In this document: positions 22,344-33,547 of the stretch, piece after piece
Layout of the letters: every line of letters begins with the position of its first letter
Position numbering within the stretch: the first letter of the stretch is position 1
NCBI RefSeq assembly: GCF_028453695.1
Contig: NC_135781.1
Coordinates: 33,359,671-33,423,670, forward strand
Source of the DNA: Augochlora pura
Taxonomy: Eukaryota; Arthropoda; Insecta; Hymenoptera; Halictidae
Reading direction: 5' to 3'
Length of the DNA stretch: 64,000 nt
The notes under the pieces: model-generated
The model's database searches: none
What the model saw: the letters and a program-made list of their open reading frames with translations, nothing else
Told to the model about the DNA's origin: nothing
Program-made: the position numbers and the translations under genes

Positions 22344-22918
22344 GTGAGTGCTCCGTCAACATCGATAAATTCGACGCGGTTTAGCATCCAGACTGCTCTT
22401 GATCCACGGAGCGACCCGTGTCCTCGAGTCTCCTCCGTTCGAAGACAAGCTCAAAATACGCTTGCGAATTGCGCTCAAGAAGTTTCTCACCGCAAAACCG
22501 CGCCCGGCCGTTGGAAAACTGGGACGATTTTCGCGATCCCTCCTCCCATGGCACCGCGACCCACTCTCTTTCTCGTCGACGACGCCCACGCTGCGACAAA
22601 CACGTTTTGACTATGCGAGAAATCCTTGCGTTACCGCCCCGTTCGCCCTTTCTGAGCCAGTTTCGAACTTTTCGTGGTCGATCGGTTGTCTTTTGGAATG
22701 CGAGGTTATGTCAGGTTATGTCGAGGACTCGATTTCATTCGGGGTGTTTAAATATAGGTGGTTATTGTATTTGTTGAACGCAGATTAAGTGGAGGTGATA
22801 CACAGAGGACACGTTCAATATGTAAGATAAAAATGGAATTATTCGACACTGAAGAAAAACGTGCTAGACAAAAAGGCAAAAGACAATAGACAGTAGGCGG
22901 CGCCGTTGCGCATGCTCG
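22344..22918. other. Non-coding stretch
   Basis: Contains AGGTTATGTCAGGTTATGTC (22704-22723), a direct repeat of the decamer AGGTTATGTC, also seen reversed near 54013 and 61520. No gene recognised. Confidence 0.5.
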
Positions 22919-23018
22919 NNNNNNNNNNNNNNNNNNNNNNNNNNNNNNNNNNNNNNNNNNNNNNNNNNNNNNNNNNNNNNNNNNNNNNNNNNNNNNNNNN
23001 NNNNNNNNNNNNNNNNNN
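22919..23018. other. Assembly gap (100 N)
   Basis: Exactly 100 N. The flanks are not obviously repetitive. Confidence 0.98.
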
Positions 23019-23420
23019 AGAATCTTGCGCTCGACGATTTTTATTTCGCGCAAATAATTAATCATCGTCACTGATCATCCGATGTTCGAATTAATGGATT
23101 TTTCATCAACGGAATTAATTCGTTCGAACGAATTCACAAGTTCAAGCCAATTAATTTCTAATGTATACCGAGCGATTCCCGTTCGCGAGAGAGGCTAATA
23201 TATTATCGTCAAATATTTCATTGAGCCGTCGATTGATTTATAATTAGCTTGCGCATAGTAAAGAGCATGGTACCACATGTGGTGCATGTGGCCCGAACAA
23301 AAAGCTTTAACGCGTGCCATCGATGCTGCACGTGGTGCGAAACGCTTAACAGAAGCATAGGACAATTTAGGACAATTCTTGTTCTTTCGTCACGCGGTAT
23401 CGCCGCTCGCAAATTCCAAA

Positions 23421-23756
23421 TATAGGGTTTTTCAGTAAAGGCGGGTCGATTTTGAAATGGAATAAAATGGGCCGTGTACGAGGCATTAACGAATTTTCTT
23501 TTTTATTCGAGGGGCCCGTGTAGGTCGACTTTGAAGGGCCGCCGCGTCTACCATAAAATCGGCGCAACGTTTTCACTGACGAACACTCATTTTGATAACA
23601 CAATTTGATCATTTTGCACAATCGTGTAACTTGCCACGATGATTCCCCATAACCGACTGAATCGTAAACAACAGATTTAATCGACGCTTTTAAAACAACA
23701 TGGCCGCTATAGAGACTGTCAACATCGACCCGTCCCCATTGGAAAATCCTCTATAT
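23421..23756 (-). mobile_element. Mariner-related element, internally deleted (~336 bp)
   Basis: The left end TATAGGGTTTTTCAGTAAAG with GCGGGTCGATTTTG is matched in reverse by CAACATCGACCCGTCCCCAT with TGGAAAATCCTCTATA on the right. These are inverted repeats of about 34 bp next to TA. Inside, on the - strand, lies the start of a transposase-like frame that breaks off after ~33 residues and runs straight into the far terminus. The element therefore looks like the two ends of a longer transposon joined by a large internal deletion, a usual route to miniature elements. Confidence 0.75.
23520..23621 (-). pseudogene. Truncated transposase N-terminus, helix-turn-helix (DUF4817-like)
   Basis: Read on the - strand from 23621, the frame gives MIKLCYQNECSSVKTLRRFY followed by GRRGGPSKST. 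This matches the pattern of the N-terminal helix-turn-helix domain (DUF4817 type) found on mariner-related transposases of insects: a hydrophobic start, Tyr-x-Asn, a Ser/Val turn, Leu-Arg, Tyr-Gly-Arg and Pro-Ser-x-Ser-Thr. This domain normally binds the element's own terminal repeat. Only the first part remains. After the Ser-Thr the frame continues into terminal-repeat sequence with no second helix-turn-helix and no DDE/DDD catalytic core, so it cannot be a working transposase. The frame's first codon is TTG; the first ATG is three codons later at about 23612. Recognition is by eye and needs a profile search. Confidence 0.7.
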
Positions 23757-24348
23757 ATTTAGAAGTAATTAACAGCGATTCTATAGACACCTGCCTTTTG
23801 TTGAAGCTCGTTATAAATATAGCCCGCTATCATCGCCGCATCGGTATAATAATTCGCTATAGTTTCGCAACTGAAATTATGACAGTCTGTACACAGCATA
23901 GTTTAGGATCGTCCTTGATAGTTTCCACTTGGAAACCTCGCGTTCACCATAAACTGTAGCCTTCGTGATCGACAAATTGCTTGCAACTTTTTTAATTTAA
24001 CCATAGACATATTATCCAAGCTATGTCAAGATCAAGATCAACAGAACGACTAGACGTCTGGCGAAACAGAATTTTTCCGAAGAAAATAAAAGAGGCTCGT
24101 TATCTGCGGACGCAGTGCCTTTATCAGTACTTTCTATTGTCTAGATACGCGAACGTGCTCATTTGACGAGATAGCGTCGCTATCTATAGTTTCGTACACT
24201 CTATCGAGATTATTGATGCCAAAGAGTGATTTTCATCCTACTTTTCTCTCGCGTCGTCTAACTCGTTTTAGTTCAGGATTGCTGCGAACTCGTGTGCGTA
24301 AATATTAAGCTTGAGGAAGCTGATTGTAGTTCGTCGATGTCGTGAACA
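23757..24348. other. Non-coding stretch
   Basis: Unique-looking mixed-composition sequence with no recognised feature. Confidence 0.5.
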
Positions 24349-24731
24349 TTAACCCTTTGTATCTAATACTATCTATATGAATTCTTTAAATTTATTATAG
24401 TATTAGAGTATCGTCTATTTAAATTTATAACAGTACCTATATGACTTGATTAAATTTATTACAGTGTCCATATGACTCATTTAAATTCAGTGTTCATATA
24501 ACTTATTTAAATGTATTACGGCATCTAATATGATTTATTTAAATTTATTACAGCACCTATATGATTCATTTAAATTTATTACAGTGTCTATAGAATTATT
24601 TAAATTTATTACAGTGTCTATAGAATTATTTAAATTTATTACAGTGTCCATAGAATTATTTAAATTCATTACAGTACCCACGTGACCCATTTAAAATGAT
24701 AACGTCAACACGATTTATTTAAATGTATCAT
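24349..24731. repeat. Tandem array, 30-31-bp unit, ~12 copies
   Basis: Unit TTTAAATTTATTACAGTGTC followed by TATATGATTCA (30-31 bp). The best copies are at 24598-24690 and the most diverged at the left. The array begins immediately after TTAACCCTTTG (24349-24359), the outer end of the TTAA-flanked elements, so it may have expanded inside such an element. No matching right end is visible. Confidence 0.85.
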
Positions 24732-25128
24732 AATAGTGCATACTGGAACAGAAGAATTAATTCAATAATTTCCAACGGAGTCTGCTGTACGACTGTATTT
24801 TATATAAAATATAAAACTGCTGCGAAACTATTGTTAATCTATCCTATACGACGTTGGTTATCATACTGTACGCGCCGACGCGGGAACAGCCTTGTTTACG
24901 TTTCTGCCAATCGAAATTCCGGGTCAAAACTTTCGGATTATACGGCGCCGATACGGAACGGGGTTGGATCGGCGCGCTGTAACATATAAATAGATTCGTA
25001 TCGTAACGTAAGTCCATGAACAAGCGAAACCGTGTTTTCATGGGGTGCTCTCGGCCAAACGTACGCAAGTAGACGCGAATAACAATCGACGGGACTCTCT
25101 CGTTAAACACGCAGCTTTGGTAACACCC
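24732..25128. other. Non-coding stretch
   Basis: No recognised feature. Confidence 0.5.
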
Positions 25129-25204
<76 letters not shown>

Positions 25205-25210
25205 CTCTCT
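25129..25210. repeat. (CT)n microsatellite, longest in the window (~82 bp)
   Basis: About 40 CT units with one TTT interruption near 25149. Confidence 0.95.
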
Positions 25211-25792
25211 CGATTTTCCTCTATGATCCCTCCGCTCGCGGAAACACCTACCGGGAATGCAATTAATATGCATCCGATGCCGATGAAAAAAAAAATAAAA
25301 AAACAAAAAACCGGCGTGAAATCATCGAGGGAATACAGGCGCGTATCTGCGTGGGGGCATCGCGAGAGCTTCCCCGCGTTACCGGGCCATGAATATATCC
25401 ATGCAAAATTCCGTGTACAGACAGGCCGTGTTACAAGCGGGATCCCGCGACTTTTACGAGGCCATAACCGGGGGAATTAAAATTTTTACACGGGCCGCGC
25501 CATTTTCGACGCGATTGCCCGTGAAACGGAGTAAATTGGTTTTGTAATGGCCGACGCCCGCCGCGTTGCTACGAATTACCCGCGGATTTGATTTTATCGA
25601 TGGGACACACCGAGAAACGATCGCCCTCGTTTATAATGTCGCGGAGCCTCTGTTGTCGCGGAGCCTCTGCTAACCAGGCGAACGCGCTAGGAACAGGTGC
25701 TTAAGCTCGATGTTTTCGTAATGGCTGTGTTTTATCGGACGAAGACCTCGTTACGTAATTATTAACAATTTTAATGCGCCGTCAGTTAATTC
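25211..25792. other. Non-coding stretch
   Basis: An A-rich tract at 25286-25312, then GC-rich unique sequence. No gene recognised. Confidence 0.5.
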
Positions 25793-25955
25793 GACAAATT
25801 TCGTATATAGTGCATTGATATAGACGAATTCCATGTACAGTGCGTTCATATAGACGAATTTCATGTACAGTGCATTCATATACACGAATTTCATATACAG
25901 TGCATTGATATAGACGAATTTCATATACAGTGCATTCATATACAGGACTTTCAAT
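25793..25955. repeat. Tandem array, exact 30-bp unit, 5 copies
   Basis: Unit TCATATACAGTGCATTCATA followed by TAGACGAATT, repeating at exactly 30 bp from 25801 to 25950 with one to three changes per copy. Because 30 bp equals ten codons, the - strand keeps an open frame with the repeated decapeptide YMNALYMKFV. It has no signal peptide or other gene-like context. Confidence 0.9.
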
Positions 25956-25999
25956 GCAGAAAGTATTTTTATATTTCTTTTAATCAATTAATTGCAGTT

Positions 26000-26059
26000 G
26001 ACGAGTATACTCGTCATGGAGCAGTGGCAATACTTTATGTCACGGCGAATATACTCGTC
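26000..26059. repeat. Palindromic GACGAGTATACTCGTC repeat
   Basis: A perfect 16-bp palindrome at 26000-26015, followed 30 bp later by a partial copy (CGAATATACTCGTC, 26046-26059), with another half (AAACTCGTCAG) near 26224. Origin unknown. Confidence 0.6.
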
Positions 26060-26802
26060 AGATATAATAAGTAGTAATTAATTATCTAAATTATATTCAT
26101 AGTGAAAATAAAAATCTATCCTTAAAAGTGTTTGGGATATTTTGAGGTTAGGCTGGAATAAAAGAGGCAAATAAAAAATATACTTCTCTAGGTCAACTTT
26201 AATAATTTTAATGGAAGTTTAATAAACTCGTCAGAGAGCAAAAATAGTGATAAGTTTAAATAGACTATGTATTGTTATTTCTATAAATTATTATGTTGAG
26301 AAGGAGGTATCACAGCTAAGGGATGACATTCAGCTAAAAATGAAGTACCATTAATTCACCAAATGAGTTTTCCAAATTGAGTATTTATTCATTATCTTAG
26401 CACTTTTTTTTATACAAAATGCAGCTATGTAAAAATTAATTATCCTACTCGCTGAGTAACAAATAACTTTTGTAACTATTATATTTCTTTTTTACACGAT
26501 TTTCGCAACAAGTGCGACAATTCACAAGCTAAGTCTCGATACGAAAAGTGGAAAGGTATGAAGCACCCTGCGGCAGTCGAAAGGGTCAGCAGCGCCTCGT
26601 GCATCAAGCCCGAAGAATTCCGGAAGCCGGCTGGTGCGTCGGAACGCGGCCGGACGGCCCCATTATTCGCTGTTAACGCGTAAACAGCTGTTGCATGCTC
26701 ACGGGTCAGATTTATCGCGCGCGATTAAACACCGTTTCCCTCGTCAGGTATTCAGAAGATGGTCCACGGCCGACGACGCGTAGGACGAGCACGACGTCGA
26801 CG
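26060..26802. other. Non-coding stretch
   Basis: AT-rich to about 26520, then GC-rich. No gene recognised. Confidence 0.5.
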
Positions 26803-26823
26803 CCGTCGTCGTCGTCGTCGTCG
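26803..26823. repeat. (GTC)n trinucleotide repeat
   Basis: Seven GTC units. Confidence 0.9.
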
Positions 26824-27979
26824 GGGCACACGTGTCGTGGAAAGCAATTACCCGCGTAAACGTCGGCGGGCCAGCGGGGGCGAGGCAGCCCCCGGGGCGA
26901 GAGCCACCCCTTGCTTGCCCAGCTTCTTCCCGCGTGATTGATAGTCTCTTGCTCAGCTTTATACACTCTTGCGACTGTTTCGCCGGGCACCCACGCACCT
27001 TCACCCCCCTGGGATCGTTCTATAAATAAGGCGCTGGATACGGTCACACCCGTAACGATCCACCGGAGTTTCGCGACGACGCAACGCTGGGGGTGGACAC
27101 CCCCGAAAAATGTCAGAAAATCGAAATAGGAAAATTCGGAAGCCGCGATTATTTCTTGGCAACTTTTTTTAACCTGAGCCAAGGTTTTGACTAGTTTTTG
27201 ACCAAGTTCTTGTCAAAAAGTCTCGGCAAGTTTTTTAGCCAAGGGGTGGCTTGTGTTTTTCAGAAATTATTGCGGGGTTGTACTATTAAATTGGCAAGGT
27301 CTATTTCAAGAGCACCGTGTGATATAGTATATTATATAGAAAATATAATATATACAGAATATAAAATAATTCTTAAATTAATTAATTTAGTACTTAAATT
27401 TAGAATTTCAGTACTTATTAATTCAGAACTATTTCTAAAGCTCGGTATAATATAATACCTAAAATAATACAATAAATATTATATAAAATAATTCTTGCAT
27501 TTTATTACCAGTCGTACCGTCCAAAAAACCTTCTATTACGAAAACAGTATTCGCAGAATATTTTCGTCCTGTTATAAAAATTCGCGCGGAAAGAACCTGC
27601 CCCGAAAAAATACTCGCGTTAAAAGTGTATATTAAAAGGGCAACTCGCATCCCCGGCCAACTATTTTTGCGGAACCGCGGCCGTGTTTAGAATATTTCGA
27701 AAACGCGAATTTTCCGGGGTAGTTCGTCAGCAAATGTTTGTCCAGCGCGCGGCCGCGGCAAATCCCTGGTCAGGTATTATGAAAATGGAATTTCCCCCCC
27801 CTCGTACGCGAGTACTCCGAATCGATTCACCCCTTTTCAACTTCGCTGTGCGACTTCCTCCCGCGTTCCCGACACTCCTTGGTTGCGCAGCGAAAGCCCC
27901 GGAGATCACGAAAATCTTGCAGTCCTCGGGGATTCTCGCCGGTAGCGGATCGTAAAACGTGGAACTACCGCGGGAGAGA
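26824..27979. other. Non-coding stretch
   Basis: AT-rich 27300-27500, GC-rich elsewhere. Frames up to 156 codons overlap the (GTC)n tract but show no recognisable domain. Confidence 0.5.
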
Positions 27980-28002
27980 AAGAGAGAGAGAGAGAGAGAG
28001 AG
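27980..28002. repeat. (GA)n microsatellite
   Basis: About 11 GA units. Confidence 0.9.
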
Positions 28003-29901
28003 GGAGGCTTGTGCTCTCGGGCCCCGGCATACCTACGGAGTCACGATCCCGTGTGCCGGATGGATTTTTCTTTATTTTTTCATCGGTGATCGATGGAGTT
28101 CGGTAACTAAGTTTCCGATCTTCTTGTTTCTGCGAACGAAATTCTTCGCCGATATTAGACCGTCGATGCGGCCACTGCGAGCCCCATCATAGGCGATACT
28201 CGTTTCAGTGATGGTACGGTAATGGAGCTAGGTATTTTTGCATTTGGGTCATTTTTTAATAGACGAGATTAATTTAGAGATTAATAAGAGAGATAAATGT
28301 AGAGTTAATTGGTAAGCACGCAAGTTGTAAAGTTTTTGGAAGGTAATGAGGGGGGGAAGAGTGGACGGCTTAAAAAGGTCCATTTTACGTCTATTTTAGG
28401 CCTGTGTGTTTGACAAATTTTTAAACTGTATATACAAATGGTTTAATTAAATAAGAGCAAGAAAAATGACTAAAACATGTAGATCACAGATAACGTATCA
28501 TTAAATTGTCTTTAATTTCCTTACAGAATTACCTTATAGAATAATCTTATAGAAAAATCAGGCAATTTTAATAAAATTTTCTACATACATATATAAATTA
28601 AAAAAGTACAGTACAAAAAGTACTGTTTCAATTTTTGCTGACTTTTGCTGAGAATTTAATCTACTTGTCATTCCAGCTAATAGCAACTTCTACAAAACTA
28701 TCCTCTCATTTTACTCAACAAACTAGTCTATATACACCGCCTTGAAAAGTATCAAACTAAGTCAAAAACCACGTTCCTCGATTTTCAAATTTGTTAAACC
28801 TATTCGAAAGTGGAACAGATTCGACGGTCTAACCAGGTGATCGCCGCGCAAACGTACGCGCAAGTAATCAGAAAGTAGCCCAGCAGGCGATAATCAGATA
28901 GCAGAGTCTCCCCGTGAGAACGCAACCTTAAACCTATCTCTGCCGCGTTCGGTAGACCTAATCTCAAGTAGGATTCCTCGAGGGTGTCACGTTATGCGCG
29001 CCGATACGGTCGATAAGACGCGTGTACACAAGTATATTCCGTGGCCGCCTCCCCGCATTGTGAACTCCCGATGATTTCTACGAGTTCCGATCGCGCGCTA
29101 GTGTTGGTTAGCGCGCGCGCCTTTATCGACGGGACAAACCCTTCTTATCTATCGACAGGGTCGTTACTTCGATTGTTTCGTAGGGACCGACGGCCCCGCG
29201 TTCCGCCTTCCGTCTGTGCCCGGCCGTTTCTGTTCCTCGTTAGGGAATCGTTTCTCGATATCTTTCACGAGAGTTCTTTGCTAATTTACCGGCGATACTC
29301 GCGCGCCCTGTCGTGCACGTGTTGCCGGTAGCCTGCCCGGCCTCGCACATTTCTTCTACGGCTCCTTGCGAACTTTTCGAATTGGGCGAAACGCGCGCAG
29401 CGACGTTAACCCAGTTTCGTTTTGTGCTGCGTTGATCAACGCTCCATTGTGCTTGATAATTTTGTTGGAGGAACGAGGCAATTTTTCTTCATTTTGATGT
29501 TACGTTTTTAGGTTATGATGTTGCATTTTTAGGTTTCGATTGTGGGAGTATTAAATTCTGTTTCGATTTAAAGGCTGGCTTGTTGTTACGATAAAGGGGA
29601 AAATATTTGGTCTTTATGTTGGAATAATGGTATGAATAATTTTTAGAAGAACTCTTAGCAGTTTTTATTAATTTTCTAGCTGGCGAGTTTAAGCAATTTC
29701 AGAAAATGGGAATGTACGCAAAGGTGCACATTTTAATAGTTTCCGCTAAATTCTAGCATCCACTTTGCTCTATTCTTACTATAATATATATATTTTGCTT
29801 CATAGAATAATATCGAATATTTGTCAGAAATTACTACACTATTAAAATTTTTACGACTGCCCTAGTAAAAGGGTTAATCATTGTCAAATAACTTGTGATA
29901 A
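28003..29901. other. Non-coding stretch
   Basis: 28200-28800 and 29450-29900 are AT-rich, 28800-29400 GC-rich. A solo AAAAGGGTTAA lies near 29867-29877. No gene recognised. Confidence 0.5.
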
Positions 29902-30048
29902 TCTCGACTCTCATTGGTCACCGTTTTTCGTTAACAATTCTCTAACGACGCCTCAGAGAAAATTCTTGCAAAGGAAAAAATTTCTCCAAATGATCTCAAG
30001 TTTCCTCTCATCTCCGAATGATTAGACTTTTATAGGACACCCTGTATT
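29902..30048 (+). mobile_element. Single arm of the fold-back family
   Basis: CTCGACTCTCATTGGTCA, CGTTTTTCGTTAACAA, GGAAAA..TTCTCCAAATGAT and a terminal GGACACCCTGTATTAT align in order with the right arm of the fold-back element at 19578-19926. The opposite arm is missing here. Confidence 0.65.
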
Positions 30049-30857
30049 ATCAAACATTCTTTACAATTCATCGTACCGATTCGAATAATACAGTTTTCGG
30101 CGCTCGACAACAGCAATCTGCAAAAGAGATATACTCGGGCCGGGCGTTCCATTTGAACGGAGGAGCCCGTTGCCAAATTACGGACGCCGTTCGGCGAGGA
30201 ATCGAGGGTACAATACACGCGGTGCCCGCGTCTCGACGGTGCGCCGGTCCATTACCAGCCCGGAATGATGAAAGGATAGCCTAGGCGAGAGCCAATGTCT
30301 CGATGTTCGGTCGGACGACGCTTGTTCCGCGTCATCTGAAACGTCTTGCCCATATCGATTGGCGCTAGGAGGATCCATAAAACGCGAGAGTGGCTATTAC
30401 CGGGAGGCCCCATTGTGCTTCTTTGGCACGTAAACCAGTCACGAAGTTACCCGCGTCTACATTCCAGCTCGTCGTTACGTTAATCGTCACCGGTGTCGCA
30501 CTCCTTCGCGCCGTCTGTTCTTTTCTCGACCTTCCTCCGACGCCGCGTGTCGTTCCATTATGATTGGACGAACGTCTCTATGCATAATAATTGTTCGCGT
30601 TCACTGCGAGATACAGAGTAGCTATTGACGATGATTTTTATCACGTTGATTTCGCACGTGGCTCGGACTAGAAATTGATCAATTTTCTCCGTTTAGAGAC
30701 TCTGAAATATTCGATTTCAATCGATTCGTTCTGTGATCAATTTTTGACGTGATTAAGTAATCATTTTTTTACTTTACTTTTTATTTTTATTTACTTTGTA
30801 TAGCTTGATATATTTCGATCAGGATTTCATGCAGGATCTAATAAATATTAATGTATC
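30049..30857. other. Non-coding stretch
   Basis: 30356-30393 resembles 31371-31408 (CGATTGGC, then AT/AATCC, then TAAAACGCGAGAG). No gene recognised. Confidence 0.45.
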
Positions 30858-30912
30858 GAAATAAAAATAAATTCTTCTGTTAACAAAGTCTAGAAACGAA
30901 AGCGCATTCAAA
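30858..30912 (+). repeat. Dispersed AT-rich repeat, copy 2
   Basis: GAAATAAAAATAAATTCTTC then TGTTAACAAAGTCTAGAAACGAAAGC, matching the copy at 35341 at most positions. The similarity appears to extend about 40 bp upstream. Confidence 0.5.
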
Positions 30913-32336
30913 TAATAAAAGAAATAAAAATTGTCTGACACTATTAAGGAAGATATTAAGGATAAATAAATGCTAATCAACGCAGCTCTTAATATAGCAA
31001 GTTATACACAAAATTAATCTTAAAATATCACACGGCACTCTTGTAAAACTATTCCGCCATTTGCTTCAACAATTATTTAAAGATCAATATTACATCTTAG
31101 AAAAGCGAGCTAAAAATTCGACGGTGTTACAAGAAACATTAAACCGCCATCACCAAAATGACAAACGCAATTACATAGTTAGCAGCGTCTCGATGCTTTT
31201 CGCTCCTTCGGTTGACAAAACACACCCGAGACACCGGGCGCCGCGCGGCAGAGATTTCAAGGATCGGTATCGCGGTGTGTCCCCGTGATTCATAGATCGT
31301 TCCGTAATCTGTGGATCCACGGGGCAGCACATCGGGAGGAACGGTCGGTCGGTCGCGCGGCGAGCACGGCCGATTGGCAGACGACAGAATCCGTAAAACG
31401 CGAGAGCGGTCGTTAGAGAGATAAGCTCACGGGCAGAGCTTCCACAGTTAAATGCTCTCTCGCGCGTGGTCACGCCGCGCCGGGCCGGTAATCCTTTTAG
31501 GCTGGCAGCCCTACCTTCGGTTCTTAAAACATTTTCTGTACAGCACCGGGGGGCTTAACGGCTTACTACTTGAGGGCAATCTGTAAAGTGCCCGCTAGGA
31601 CCAGCCGAGTCCGCTCCTCGACCCATTAACAGGCCACTTACCGCCCGCGGCCCCCGAATACAGACTGATCGAAGGGACGACCGGCGAACGATCGCTGCCG
31701 CCTCGAGAATCAGCGTAATGAGCCTGCAGTTCCCTTTTCTTTTTTTTTATCTTTCCCTCCTTCTGCGAATGGGACCTCTACCCCTTCCCCACCCTTCTCC
31801 TCTTCCCCCCCCTCTCCCCCATCTCTTCGTCTCGCGATGTTTTCGAGTCGAAACCGACGCGATCGAAGTCCGATGAACAAACACGGCGACTTTCATCCTT
31901 CGCAATCTTCCCACGGAAAACTGCATCGGTTGCACTCGATCACAGTATAACGATCCCGAGTCCCTATGCAGTCCACATGCAGTCCCGTCGACTCACTTTC
32001 TTCCGAATTCGATGGCAATTAGTCCGAGGTGTTTGCACAAGCTTGTTCACACCGTCACGAGTGTTAGCTGCGATTTGTTAGATCCTCAATGTTGCTGCGC
32101 GTGACTTGCAACCGCTGCTGCATCGCGAAAGCGAAAGGTTACGCTGTGCTCTTCCGTCCTTCTGGCTTCGCGATTCGATCGCGCCAATCCTTGCGTCGAG
32201 ATTTCTATGCTTTGAGTATCTTGATCGAGGATACCGCGAGCGTTGTTTGTTGCACACGTTGTGGAATCGTTCGGCTGAAAATGATTTCTCTGAACGATTC
32301 GCTATTTTAGGGTTTGTGTAGATGTGGTTCAAGTAT
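30913..32336. other. Non-coding stretch
   Basis: Contains a GC-rich hairpin-capable segment (CCCCGTG near 31279 and CACGGGG near 31318) and a pyrimidine-rich tract at 31735-31825. No gene recognised. Confidence 0.5.
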
Positions 32337-32504
32337 GGTATTTTTATGAAGACAGAATATTATAAAAATAGTATAAAATTAGGTTAACACGTCTGTGTCA
32401 AATAATCTACAAATTTGAATGGTATTTTTATGAAGACAGAATATTATAAAAATAGTATAAAATTAGGTTAACACGTCTGTGTCAAATAATCTAAAAATTT
32501 GAAA
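32337..32504. repeat. Tandem duplication, 84-bp unit, 2 copies
   Basis: GGTATTTTTATGAAGACAGA begins both 32337 and 32421. The two 84-bp copies differ at about one position (ATCTAC versus ATCTAA), so the duplication is very recent or gene-converted. Confidence 0.95.
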
Positions 32505-32569
32505 CTGTCGATGATAAATAGTATATTGTTGCATTCACAAATTCTTCTCTTTATTCATGTAATTAATTC

Positions 32570-32779
32570 TTTAGTCAGCAATAGATGCAGCGTCTCCATA
32601 ATAATTAAAATTATTCTACTGAAGTTATTCCAACTGGAATTTAGTCAGCAATAAATACAATCTTCCCATAATAATTAAAATAATTCTACTGAAGTTATTC
32701 AAACTGGACTTTAGTTAGCAATAAATACAGTCTTCCTATAATAATTAAAATTATTCTACCGACATTATCCCATCTAGAA
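32570..32779. repeat. Tandem array, 70-bp unit, 3 copies
   Basis: TTTAGTCAGCAATA starts at 32570, 32640 and 32710 (the last as TTTAGTTAGC), each followed by CATAATAATTAAAAT.ATTC. The copies have diverged by about 10-15%. It sits 65 bp after the 84-bp duplication. Confidence 0.9.
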
Positions 32780-33498
32780 TTCGACAATAATTATTTTTGG
32801 TATAACAGTATCGTCTTGCCTCGCGAGAAAGAAAATGCGAGTAAATCCGAGTTTCTCTCACGAAAAGCGCGCCTCGACAGAGCCGTCGAAGTCTACGGAC
32901 GTCGCAGCAACATCGGCGATCGTCGAGCGATCGAATCAGCCGATATCAATCTGAAAAATCAAGCCATCGCATCCGGCCATCGATCCGCCGATGCGATACG
33001 AAGTAGACTTGTATCCCGTAGAACAATAGAACTCGATTTTCGCCGGCAGTGTCGGCCCGACGTCGACGTCGTCGAACCTCTAATTAGGACGTTCTAGCCG
33101 ACACTTCGATCGCCGGAAGACAACAGGTTGCGAAAGGACGGGCGACAACACAGGCTTATATCCAACGAGGACAAAACGCTCGTGCATGTCTCTTTCCGCG
33201 GGGAACTCGGACGCTTGTAATTCCGCTCGCGAGCCGCGCCGCGCGCGCGAAGCGTCCGCCCGGTCGTTTCGGCTCGTTAGAAAACGAACGTGGACGAATT
33301 TCATCGGACAAAGCGTGTGATCACGGTTGGCCGGGGCGGCGGCAACCTTTGCCGGTCCTGCCAAAAGCCGCGAACAAGCACCACCTGGCAGAACTACGTG
33401 GAACAAGCCTCTCCCCCTCCCCCCCGCCTTGCTACAAGCCGCAACAAGCTGTCTCAAAACCCCGGCGAGAGAAATTGGCACGTACCGTCGCGACCTGT

Positions 33499-33499
<1 letters not shown>
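32780..33499. other. Non-coding stretch, GC-rich
   Basis: A 93-codon + frame and a 133-codon - frame without recognisable content. Confidence 0.5.

Positions 33500-33546
<47 letters not shown>
33500..33546. repeat. (CT)n microsatellite
   Basis: About 23 uninterrupted CT units. Confidence 0.95.

Positions 33547-33547
<1 letters not shown>

Noticed and set aside
24349..25955. CRISPR-like arrays
   Set aside because: The 30-bp arrays are head-to-tail without unique spacers and lie in a eukaryotic context.
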